Below are positions 35,160-43,323 of a stretch of 64,000 bases of DNA, in pieces; position 1 is the first letter of the stretch; each line of letters opens with the position of its first letter. A program made the position numbers and the translations under genes. Source of the DNA: an uncultured Bacteroidota bacterium (lineage in GTDB: Bacteria; Bacteroidota; Bacteroidia; Chitinophagales; Chitinophagaceae); contig CAIJXT010000004.1 in assembly GCA_903824665.1 (NCBI GenBank), forward strand, positions 62,001 to 126,000, written 5' to 3'. Under the pieces are notes generated by a model. That model was not told where the DNA came from. It saw only the letters and a list, made by a program, of their open reading frames with translations, and ran no database searches.

Positions 35160-38100
35160 TTATTCTTCCAGTTTTTCAGTCAATATCATTTCCTTTGTTT
35201 TCCTCCTGGAAAGGTAGGTGTATATAACGGGTACAATAAACAGGGATAAAACAAGCGAGAAAAGTATGCCGCCAACGATCACCAGCCCGAGAGGTTTCCG
35301 GCTGGTTGATGCGGCTCCCAGAGACAATGCAATAGGTAGCGCACCAAAAATCATTGCCATACTGGTCATAAGTATAGGCCGCAAACGCATTGTGGCAGCC
35401 TCGACGGCAGCGTTCAGTGTGGTAGCCCCTTGTTCGCGCAGATTGTTGGCATATTCCACTATGAGTATTCCGTTTTTTGTCACCAGCCCCACCAGCATTA
35501 TGATGCCGATCTGTGAGAAAATATTCAGCGTCTGGTCAAAGAACCACAAGGTCAGCACTGCACCTGCAAGTGCCAGGGGCACCGTAAGCATAATGATGAG
35601 GGGATCAACAAAGCTATCGAACTGTGCTGCAAGGATGAGGTATATAAGTACCAATGCCAGCAGAAACGCAAAAGAAGTATCGGAAGCACTTTCAGCATAG
35701 TCTTGCGAAGATCCGGAAAGCGAATAGCTGAAGCTGTCGTCAATCAGTTTGTCTTTTTCCAGTTTTTCGTAAATATCTTTCATTGCAGCGATTCCATCGC
35801 CAATCGTTTTCCCGGGGGCAAGGTTGGCTGACAATGTCGCTGATTTATATCGGTTATAATGGTAGATCTGAGATGGGCTTGTCGATTCTTTCAGCGTGAC
35901 AATGTTGTCGATAGAGACCAACTGACCAGACTTGCTCCTTACATAGTATTGGGCAAGGTCTACAGGGGCATCTCTATTGCCACGATACACCTGCCCGATA
36001 ACCTGGTACTGTTTACCACTCATTGTAAAATAGCCCATCCGGCCGTTACTGAGCGCAAACTGCAGCGCCTGCGACACATCACTTATTGCCACGCCCATAT
36101 CAGACGCTTTGTCGCGGTCTAAGCTTACAGAAAGTTCAGGTTTGTTGAATTTGAGGTCTACATCCACACCCTGAAAAGTTTTATTGGCATTGGCTTCGTC
36201 AAGGAATACTGGTAGTACTTTCTGCAGCTTGCCAAAATCAATGTTCTGTAGCACGAAAGCAACTGGGAAGGAACTGCCGCTGCGCTTAACAGCTATCGTT
36301 TGCTCCTGAATAGGGAATGCCTTGCCAAAATTATTTTTCTGCAGTTCTTTCCCCAATGACTGTACAATTTCGCCCTGGCTGCGCGTTCGGTCTGCCGGAT
36401 CTTTAAGGCGCACGTTGGCCATACCTGAGTTGACAGAACCATTAGAGAAACCAGGCGCTGTAATAGAAAGTACCACTTCTTTTTCAGCTACACTATCCAT
36501 AAGTACGTTTACGAGCTGATCCAGGTATTTGTCCATCGCGTCATACGATGTGCCTTCAGGCGCCGACACTTGCAGGCGGAAGCGGCTACGGTCTTCAAGT
36601 GGTGCCAGTTCGCTGGGCAATCCCTTGCCTATGAGCCATATCAGGGCAAAAGAAACAAGCACACCACCCACGGATACCCAGCGGTGATTCATAATCCACA
36701 CCAGTCCGTTTCTGTATTTATTCTCTATACCCAGGAAAAATGGCTCAGAATACGTGTAGAAACGCGACGGCTTATGCACATCCTTGGTCATGAGCACATT
36801 CAACACAGGTGTAAGGGTAAGCGATACAAATGCGGAAATAAGTACCGCGCCGGCAACCACGACTCCGAATTCCCGGAATAGTCTTCCGGTGAATCCCGGC
36901 AGGAAAATGATGGGCAGAAATACAACCGCTAGTGTAATCGAAGTAGAAATGACGGCAAAATAGATTTCCTCGCTTCCCTCCTTGGCTGCCCGGTGTTTGT
37001 TCATGCCCTGTTCTATCTTTCGGAAGATGTTTTCTGTAACTACTATACCATCATCCACTACCAGACCGGTGGCCAGCACAATGGCCAGCAGACTCAGGAT
37101 GTTGATGGTAAAGCCCATGATATACATAATGAAGAAAGCACCTATCAAACTGACGGGTATATCAATCAAAGGTCGAAATGCGATAAGCCAGTCGCGGAAG
37201 AATAGATAGATAATGATGATCACCAGCAGAAACGAAATGATCAATGTTTCCTCCACTTCCAGTATTGATTTTTTGATGAAAGTGGTGGTGTCCATCGCAA
37301 TGTCCACTTTGATGTCGTCGGGGATATCCTTCTTCAGCTGCTCATATCTTTTGTAAAATTCGTCGCTGATCGCGACATAGTTCGAACCGGGCTGTGGTAT
37401 CAATGCCAGTGCAACCATTGGTACGCCGCTTTCTTTGAGCTGTGTTTCTTCGTTTGATGCCCCCAGAACGGCCTCTCCAATATCGCTCAGGTGTATATCT
37501 GTGCTATCGACGTTTTTAACAATAAGCCGGTTAAAGTCGTCTTCAGTGAAAAGGCGGCCCAATGTCCGTACAGCTAACTCTGTATTGTTACCTGATAGTT
37601 TTCCGGATGGTAGTTCAACATTTTGTTTATCCAGAGCCGATTGTACATCCTGAAAAGTAATACCATAACCAGCCATTTTGAGCGGATCGAGCCAAAGGCG
37701 CATGGCATATTGCTTCTGACCCCACACCTGTATGCTACTCACACCAGGTATCGTTTGCAGCCGCTCCAGTAGCACGTTTTCAGCATAGTCTGTAAGCTGC
37801 ATCGGGTTTTTGGTCATGCTTTGTACCGTCATCGAGATGATGGGAGAACTGCTTGCGTCAGATTTCGATACTACCGGAGGGGCATCTATGTTTTGAGGCA
37901 GGCTTTTGATAGCCTGCGACACTTTGTCGCGTACATCATTAGCTGCATCTTCCAGATCCACACTCAGATCAAATTCAACACTTATACTGCTTGCACCAGA
38001 CAGACTTGTTGATGAGATGTTTTTAATGCCGGCAATACCGTTTATCGATTTCTCAAGCGGTTCGGTAATCTGCGATTCTATCACATCAGGGTTAGCACCT

Positions 38101-38255
38101 GAATAGTTGGTTTTTACATTTATTACCGGAGGGTCAATAGATGGATAGTCACGCACCCCAAGTGTCTTAAACCCAATAGCGCCAAATACAACAATGATAA
38201 TATTGAGTACAATTGCCAGAACCGGGCGACGAAGGGAAAGTGACGGTAAGCTCAT
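35160..38255 (-). CDS. RND efflux permease, HAE1 family, without adjacent partners
   Basis: A 1031-residue inner-membrane proton antiporter. It begins MSLPSLSLRRPVLAIVLNII and has both proton-relay residues in TM4 (GLVVDDGIVVTENIFRKI, Asp401 and Asp402) and the TM10 lysine (VTKNGILIVEYANN, Lys927). It belongs to the multidrug branch rather than the metal branch (no Glu in the TM4 motif). Unlike the operon at 943-6716, neither an adaptor nor an outer-membrane channel gene is adjacent: the neighbours are a YdeI-like gene downstream and two GNAT genes upstream. It may use partners made elsewhere (inference). A TATTTTTG box at 38276-38283 lies 20 bases upstream. Confidence 0.95.
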   Translation of the reverse strand: MSLPSLSLRRPVLAIVLNIIIVVFGAIGFKTLGVRDYPSIDPPVINVKTNYSGANPDVIESQITEPLEKSINGIAGIKNISSTSLSGASSISVEFDLSVDLEDAANDVRDKVSQAIKSLPQNIDAPPVVSKSDASSSPIISMTVQSMTKNPMQLTDYAENVLLERLQTIPGVSSIQVWGQKQYAMRLWLDPLKMAGYGITFQDVQSALDKQNVELPSGKLSGNNTELAVRTLGRLFTEDDFNRLIVKNVDSTDIHLSDIGEAVLGASNEETQLKESGVPMVALALIPQPGSNYVAISDEFYKRYEQLKKDIPDDIKVDIAMDTTTFIKKSILEVEETLIISFLLVIIIIYLFFRDWLIAFRPLIDIPVSLIGAFFIMYIMGFTINILSLLAIVLATGLVVDDGIVVTENIFRKIEQGMNKHRAAKEGSEEIYFAVISTSITLAVVFLPIIFLPGFTGRLFREFGVVVAGAVLISAFVSLTLTPVLNVLMTKDVHKPSRFYTYSEPFFLGIENKYRNGLVWIMNHRWVSVGGVLVSFALIWLIGKGLPSELAPLEDRSRFRLQVSAPEGTSYDAMDKYLDQLVNVLMDSVAEKEVVLSITAPGFSNGSVNSGMANVRLKDPADRTRSQGEIVQSLGKELQKNNFGKAFPIQEQTIAVKRSGSSFPVAFVLQNIDFGKLQKVLPVFLDEANANKTFQGVDVDLKFNKPELSVSLDRDKASDMGVAISDVSQALQFALSNGRMGYFTMSGKQYQVIGQVYRGNRDAPVDLAQYYVRSKSGQLVSIDNIVTLKESTSPSQIYHYNRYKSATLSANLAPGKTIGDGIAAMKDIYEKLEKDKLIDDSFSYSLSGSSQDYAESASDTSFAFLLALVLIYLILAAQFDSFVDPLIIMLTVPLALAGAVLTLWFFDQTLNIFSQIGIIMLVGLVTKNGILIVEYANNLREQGATTLNAAVEAATMRLRPILMTSMAMIFGALPIALSLGAASTSRKPLGLVIVGGILFSLVLSLFIVPVIYTYLSRRKTKEMILTEKLEE

Positions 38256-38275
38256 GTGTGTATATAAAGTGTATT

Positions 38276-38283
38276 CAAAAATA
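38276..38283 (-). promoter_or_regulatory. -7 box TATTTTTG for the second RND permease
   Basis: Minus-strand match 20 bases before the ATG, suggesting that the permease has its own promoter and is not read through from the GNAT genes. No TTG is seen at the usual distance. Confidence 0.4.
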
Positions 38284-38442
38284 GGCTATTTGGCCATATC
38301 GATGTAGCTACGTCTATCAACAACCGGTATACTGTGATATAGAATAGCTATTTCAAGATACACATTGCTTACAGGCAGCCATAAATACAACACTGAAAAT
38401 ACCTATGCGATCAAATATTGTGTTCAGATTAACTTTTATGGT

Positions 38443-39060
38443 TCATCTTTTTTCGCCCGCGATATTCAAACATTGATTAACGTTCTCGAGAATCGAAGAT
38501 ACTCCTGCGTTTTCTTTGAGGTTGGCCATTTGAGTGGGTATTTCCGGGTTGCCGTTATGCGCGCTAAGATTTAACTGAAACCATAGGGTGTCATGCCATT
38601 TGCCATGTTTATACCCGATTTTTGAAAAGGTGCCAATTTCCTTAAACCCCATTTTCCTGTGTAATGCCACACTTTTGTCGTTTGGGATACAGGTGCCGGC
38701 ATAAACATTCACATAACCCTGCAGTCGCAACAGGTCGAACAGTGTTGCATATAGTGCCTTTCCTATGCCTTTGCTTTGTGTTTGTGGGGATATGTATATC
38801 GCAGATTCCACCGACCACTGGTATGCAGTTCGGTGCCTGAACCTGTTGGCATACGTGTAACCGGCTATTTTGCCATTGACAACACAAATCAACCACGGGA
38901 ACTCGGAGGTGATTGTATGCACCCTTTCTCTGAATTCAGCTATCGTTGGTACTTCGTATTCAAATGTGATTGCCGTATTCAATACAAATGGCGCATAGAT
39001 GTTCAGCACTTCCTGAATATCTGCGGCTGAAATTAGCCTGATTTGTATCTCTTTTTTCAT
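38443..39060 (-). CDS. GNAT acetyltransferase, phosphinothricin-type
   Basis: N-acetyltransferase of 205 residues using acetyl-CoA. The sequence IRLISAADIQEVLNIYAPFV, then TAITFEYEVPTIAEF, GYTYANRFRHRTAYQWSVES, and VYISP-like IYISPQTQSKGIGKALYATL (the acetyl-CoA loop QTQSKGIGKA) and NVYAGTCIPNDKSVALHRKMGF matches the Pat/Bar and MnaT group. The C-terminus extends about 40 residues beyond the usual end and is polar. It starts 9 bases after the next GNAT gene, so both are likely in one operon. The substrate could be methionine sulfone-like or a phosphinothricin-like amine; not provable here. Confidence 0.88.
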   Translation of the reverse strand: MKKEIQIRLISAADIQEVLNIYAPFVLNTAITFEYEVPTIAEFRERVHTITSEFPWLICVVNGKIAGYTYANRFRHRTAYQWSVESAIYISPQTQSKGIGKALYATLFDLLRLQGYVNVYAGTCIPNDKSVALHRKMGFKEIGTFSKIGYKHGKWHDTLWFQLNLSAHNGNPEIPTQMANLKENAGVSSILENVNQCLNIAGEKR

Positions 39061-39069
39061 GCATCAAAT

Positions 39070-39540
39070 TTATTGTTCTGGCACCCATTTCACTTTTACG
39101 GCCGAAAGTAAGGCTGTTTCGTACCTGCATTCGGGCATTATTTTGAAACCATTTTGCAGATAAAAAAGCAAAGGTGATTCATAAATGGCTCCATCCGTCC
39201 GACAGTATATATTTTGATCTGTTACCCATCCGTTTAGCTCGGTTCCCGATGCAAAGATTTTCTGAAGCATTAGTTTCCCGATTCCTTTCCTTTGGTATTT
39301 ATCGCCAACAATAAGTGCAAACCATGTCTCTTTTTCTCGTTCAAATGTCATTGCCCACGCGAGCATTTCTCCGGTAGGTTTTGTCGCTATGTGGTGGGTC
39401 TTTTGGGCAAGACCATTAAGGTAAGAATCAAATTGATCAGGTGTGCTGAAGACCAACTGAGCCGGGTATACAGTGTTCCACAACAACAGTGCCGATTTTT
39501 TGTCATGCGGAGTTAATGTCAATGTGGTTAAGATGTCCAT
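39070..39540 (-). CDS. GNAT-family acetyltransferase, 156 aa
   Basis: A second small N-acetyltransferase, first in a two-gene operon. The acetyl-CoA loop is VGDKYQRKGIGKLMLQKIF. The segment TEREKETWFALIVGDKYQ-like (read MTFEREKETWFALI) precedes it, and the C-terminal YLQNGFKIMPECRYE fits the end of the fold. The N-terminal half is only weakly like other GNATs, so substrate prediction is not possible. The stop is 9 bases before the next start. Confidence 0.82.
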   Translation of the reverse strand: MDILTTLTLTPHDKKSALLLWNTVYPAQLVFSTPDQFDSYLNGLAQKTHHIATKPTGEMLAWAMTFEREKETWFALIVGDKYQRKGIGKLMLQKIFASGTELNGWVTDQNIYCRTDGAIYESPLLFYLQNGFKIMPECRYETALLSAVKVKWVPEQ

Positions 39541-39581
39541 ACAATACGTACAGGTGCAATATTAGTGATTTCGCTACAAAG

Positions 39582-39622
39582 GCAACAGCCCACTGTCGCA
39601 TTATGCGGTGGTGGGCTGTTGC
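39582..39622 (-). terminator. 12-base-stem hairpin after the SprB-repeat gene
   Basis: GCAACAGCCCAC (39582-39593) pairs with GTGGGCTGTTGC (39611-39622); the loop holds a second small stem (CGCAT/ATGCG). No long T run follows, but the location 26 bases after the stop suggests termination. Confidence 0.55.
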
Positions 39623-39648
39623 ACTAATTACCTGCTTTTGCTGCTGAA

Positions 39649-42600
39649 TTATCTGATCACTGTTAGTTTCTGTGATTGCACTTTACCGTTTTCAGACAGA
39701 TTGATGATATACAAACCAGAGGCAAATTGGCCGATTTCCGTTGTGATCACTTGCTGTCCTTTTTTCAATGCAATAGTTTTGCTGATGAGTACTTTGCCTG
39801 TTACATCGCAAACATTCAGCTCTCCTAATCCTTCTTCGTCGGCATTGATCAATGTATTGAACGATTCCTGTGCTGGGTTGGGGTAGACAGTAAAAGTTGA
39901 AGCAAATTGTGTGCTGATATCTTCCACTTTCGTAGGCGAGGTTGCGCCAATCGTATTCAGTGTTGTGTTGGTCTTAACCGGTACATTGTAGTCGAAATAA
40001 ATAGAAGCGCTGTTTTTGATCTGTATACCTACTGCCAGGCCTGGGTTACGTTTGATTGTATAGGTAAACATACCGTTGCTTCTTAGGTCATCATCTATTT
40101 GTGCTGGAAGATCAATATTGTTGAATGCGAAACGGACAATTTTGTGGGTTCCTACTTGTGTCATGGTAACCTTGCACGAATGCGACTGATATATGGGGCG
40201 CATTGTTGTCCAGTCCAGATCATTATCAAGTGTATCCAGCACAATTACGTCCTTGGCTTTGTAGGTACCCAGATTCTGAAAATGTACCATGTATTCCAAA
40301 ATGGTATCAGCTGCACCTATTGTTCCTGCTGCGCCTGTTCCTGTTGGTTTCACCTCTTTAAAATTAGGATCGTAAGACGAAACAACGATTGGTGAGTAGT
40401 AATTCAGGTTGTTCCAGGGCGTGTAGTCAGTGAGCCATGTGTTCATCGGTGCCTGCCAGGCTACAGTGTCTTTAAACACGAGGCTGGTGCCCATGGGAGT
40501 TGTTGTTGGTACGGTGTAATTGATGTGGAAAGTTTGTGTTGCACCGGCCGCAAGAGTAGGGAACCCTGCAGATGTGTTGTACCAGTAGGGTAGGCCGGTG
40601 AAAACACCAGCTGGGGTAAATGACGGTGCAAATATCTGACCGTCGGCAAAATAGCCACCCAATACAGTACTTTCAGTAAGTGTACCGTCATTGCTTACCA
40701 ATGCTACCTGATGGTATGTATTGCCGGGTACAGGTGGAACATAGCTCCAGGTACTGATGTGCATATCGTGAATTGGAGTCACATTATTGGCAAAGTTCAC
40801 GGTGTTTACACATCCCGATGCGGCAACAACTGTCACGGGGATATTATTTGCCTGACAGGTTGAAAGCGGATAAAAAGCTTGTACGGTTTCAGTGATGGTA
40901 TATGATCCGGATGGCACTATAAATGAATAGTAACCACTTGAATTAGTATAGGTGTACCCACGACCACTACATTGTACCTGTACATTATTTAAGCCGCTTT
41001 CTCCGGCATCCAGCACACAGTTGCCGTTCATGTCCTTGAATATGATGCCGGAAATGGTGCAATAGCAACTCGTAGCTGCCGTATTATAGCCAAGCGGGGC
41101 ATGTTGAGATTTTGTGCAACCAACCGCATCACTTGCCATCAGCCAGTAGTGTCCTGTTGCCAGTCCGCTAAATGTGCTTCCGGTACTGCTAGCAGGGCCG
41201 CTCCAGCTAAAGCTATAAGGAGGTGTACCGCCAAAAGCTGTTGCAGAAAGTACACCATCATTGGCGTAAACGCAGCTGGCTGGTGTAGATGTAACACCTA
41301 CACCCATAGGCGAAAATACAGGCACAGAATGGTATCTGTTGACACTGCAGCCTATTGCGTCTGTAATGGTAACATTATAACCACCTGCTGGTACGCTGCT
41401 GATTGACGACCCTGTACCTCCGGTACTCCACAGGTAGGTATAGGGGGCGGTACCGCCTACTGGATAAACAATGAGTCCTCCGTTAGATAACGTACATGTA
41501 GCACTAGTCGCCGTAAAGCTGGCATTAATAATGTTTATTGGTGGTACTACAACAGCACCGGTACGAATACACCCAACTGCATCCGTTACCTTGAACGAAT
41601 GGCTGCCTGCGGGCAGCCCAGTTGCTGTTGCTGTGGTTTGGGGTGGGGTAGTATACCATATAATATTATAGGGTAGGGTGCCTCCAGCGGGTACAATCGA
41701 TGCAGTGCCGGTAGGACTTGTACATGAACTTGGCGTGTTTGTTGCTGTGACGGTGATCGTTGTAGCTGCAGAAACATTTGCGCCGCCAATTCCCTTACAT
41801 CCGTTAACATCTGTAACTGTTACGCCGTAGTAGCCAGCGATAAGGCCAGTCTGTGATTGTGTTGTCGCACCGTTGCTCCACAAATAGCTGTATGGAGGCA
41901 TCCCTCCAGAGCCAAAGGCTATTACAGCGCCATCGCTTGCAAGACAAGTAGCGGGTGTCGGAGACGTTGACACCGGTATTGTAATAGCCTGAGGTACGTA
42001 AACGTTTCTGGAGGTCACACATCCCACCGCATCTGTAGCTGTAATACTGTATGTGCCCATTGTGAGCCCGGTTATCGAAGTGCTGGTTGCACCTGTAGAC
42101 CACAAATAAGAAACTGGCATAACTGCACCACTCACACTTGTTGCAGTTGCTGTTCCATTTGTACAGTTGGCAGCTGTCGTGGTAACATTAATGAATAAAC
42201 TGTTCGAATCATATATTGCTGACGTATCGGAAGTTACCATAGATCCATACTGACATCCGGCAGCATCAGTGATTATAACACCATACCCCCCTGCAGGAAG
42301 GCTGGCAGGATTCGACGTACTCACAATTGCAGATGTTGTTGTGTTATACCATTGGTAGGTATAAGGAGCTGTTCCGCCGAAAGGTGTGGCTGTTATTGTA
42401 CCAGGTGTAGGACATACAGCCATTGTAGAACTGGTGACATAGGTAAATGGAGGTGCACCTGAATAGTAGTTATATGCAGTACCGGTGCCATCGGTAACAC
42501 TCAGGTTGATAGGACCACCCGAATAGCTCGTAAGGGCATCCGAAAGTGTAGCCGATGAATGTGTTATCACCGAGCCAGAAGTTCCGTAGGTCGTCCAGTT

Positions 42601-42750
42601 AAATGTCAGTGGCGGTGTAAGTCCGGTGGCGTTTGCAGTTAGCACACCATCATTATTACAGGGTGCAGTGGTGAGTGTGAAACTCACAGTTTGTGCTCTG
42701 CCGGTTATGGCCAAAGCAACAAAAGCAATCAGGTAAAGTAGCTTTTTCAT
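39649..42750 (-). CDS. SprB-repeat surface protein with T9SS type A sorting domain
   Basis: A 1033-residue secreted protein. The signal peptide is MKKLLYLIAFVALAITGRA. Residues about 20-590 hold seven related repeats ending in patterns such as YLWSTGATSTSITGLTMGTY and ITDAAGC, each starting near a Cys; these match SprB repeats of gliding-motility adhesins. Next is a SdrD/Cna-B-like module (ISGIIFKDMNGNCVLDAGES). A domain like DUF7619 follows (SSYDPNFKEVKPTG, YMVHFQNLGTYKAKDVIVLD, KNSASIYFDYNVPV). The Por tail is VYPNPAQESFNTLI, LNVCDVTGKVLIS, FASGLYIINLSENG. The role is probably adhesion or gliding on the cell surface. Confidence 0.9.
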   Translation of the reverse strand: MKKLLYLIAFVALAITGRAQTVSFTLTTAPCNNDGVLTANATGLTPPLTFNWTTYGTSGSVITHSSATLSDALTSYSGGPINLSVTDGTGTAYNYYSGAPPFTYVTSSTMAVCPTPGTITATPFGGTAPYTYQWYNTTTSAIVSTSNPASLPAGGYGVIITDAAGCQYGSMVTSDTSAIYDSNSLFINVTTTAANCTNGTATATSVSGAVMPVSYLWSTGATSTSITGLTMGTYSITATDAVGCVTSRNVYVPQAITIPVSTSPTPATCLASDGAVIAFGSGGMPPYSYLWSNGATTQSQTGLIAGYYGVTVTDVNGCKGIGGANVSAATTITVTATNTPSSCTSPTGTASIVPAGGTLPYNIIWYTTPPQTTATATGLPAGSHSFKVTDAVGCIRTGAVVVPPINIINASFTATSATCTLSNGGLIVYPVGGTAPYTYLWSTGGTGSSISSVPAGGYNVTITDAIGCSVNRYHSVPVFSPMGVGVTSTPASCVYANDGVLSATAFGGTPPYSFSWSGPASSTGSTFSGLATGHYWLMASDAVGCTKSQHAPLGYNTAATSCYCTISGIIFKDMNGNCVLDAGESGLNNVQVQCSGRGYTYTNSSGYYSFIVPSGSYTITETVQAFYPLSTCQANNIPVTVVAASGCVNTVNFANNVTPIHDMHISTWSYVPPVPGNTYHQVALVSNDGTLTESTVLGGYFADGQIFAPSFTPAGVFTGLPYWYNTSAGFPTLAAGATQTFHINYTVPTTTPMGTSLVFKDTVAWQAPMNTWLTDYTPWNNLNYYSPIVVSSYDPNFKEVKPTGTGAAGTIGAADTILEYMVHFQNLGTYKAKDVIVLDTLDNDLDWTTMRPIYQSHSCKVTMTQVGTHKIVRFAFNNIDLPAQIDDDLRSNGMFTYTIKRNPGLAVGIQIKNSASIYFDYNVPVKTNTTLNTIGATSPTKVEDISTQFASTFTVYPNPAQESFNTLINADEEGLGELNVCDVTGKVLISKTIALKKGQQVITTEIGQFASGLYIINLSENGKVQSQKLTVIR
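40980..42690 (-). repeat. tandem SprB-type repeats within the surface protein
   Basis: About seven protein-level repeats of roughly 75-85 residues; the DNA copies have diverged, so they are visible mainly in translation. Confidence 0.75.
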
Positions 42751-42966
42751 AAAATGGAAGTTTAGTTATCCATTTTGACGAAAGGTGTTAACGATTTGTG
42801 AGTATTCTATGGAAATATTTTTCTATTATTTTTGAATACTAATTCACAGTTAATATTTATATCTTCAGCAGATGCTCGGCATAAGATATTGTTTGATTTG
42901 TTGCCTGTTTGAGAATGTAGCAAACTACCAGAATGAGTATTGCTTTTTTTGTTCTGTATTGCTGCT

Positions 42967-43323
42967 TTACTTGTTTTTTTTCTTGTAGTATAAAAAGGTC
43001 ATGATCAATCCCAGTTCTTCAGTTGTTACCCTCGTTTCCGGAATGTCACTTTCATGTTTTGGATTGGATACCCTGAGTTCATAGCCCTTGAGCTGCTCAG
43101 GGGTAAAATCTGGCACAACTGCTTTTCTTCCTGTACCGGTATTGTGGCATTGAGCACAGTTCAGTTCATACAACACTTTACCTTTCTCCCATTGCTTCAG
43201 GTATTCTACCCTGATTGGTTCAGACATTTCCGGTGGAAATTCATAGGTTATTTTGTGTCGTTGTGCATGGCTTGTGTTATAGCACAATAGTAGTCCTGTA
43301 AATACGAGTATTGATCTGTACAT
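42967..43323 (-). CDS. small secreted cytochrome c
   Basis: A 118-residue protein with a signal peptide (residues 1-20, ending NTSHA before QRHKIT). One CXXCH heme site is present, Cys56-Cys59-His60 (ELNCAQCHNTG), in a single-domain class I cytochrome c pattern. A Met ligand near residue 109 (LIMTFLYYKK) is plausible. The start codon overlaps the peroxidase stop by one base (TGATG), so the two are translationally coupled. It is probably the electron donor or partner of the di-heme peroxidase upstream (inference). Confidence 0.88.
   Translation of the reverse strand: MYRSILVFTGLLLCYNTSHAQRHKITYEFPPEMSEPIRVEYLKQWEKGKVLYELNCAQCHNTGTGRKAVVPDFTPEQLKGYELRVSNPKHESDIPETRVTTEELGLIMTFLYYKKKNK

Noticed and set aside
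40980-42690. Repeats considered as a DNA satellite
   Set aside because: The similarity is at protein level (SprB repeats) inside one open gene.
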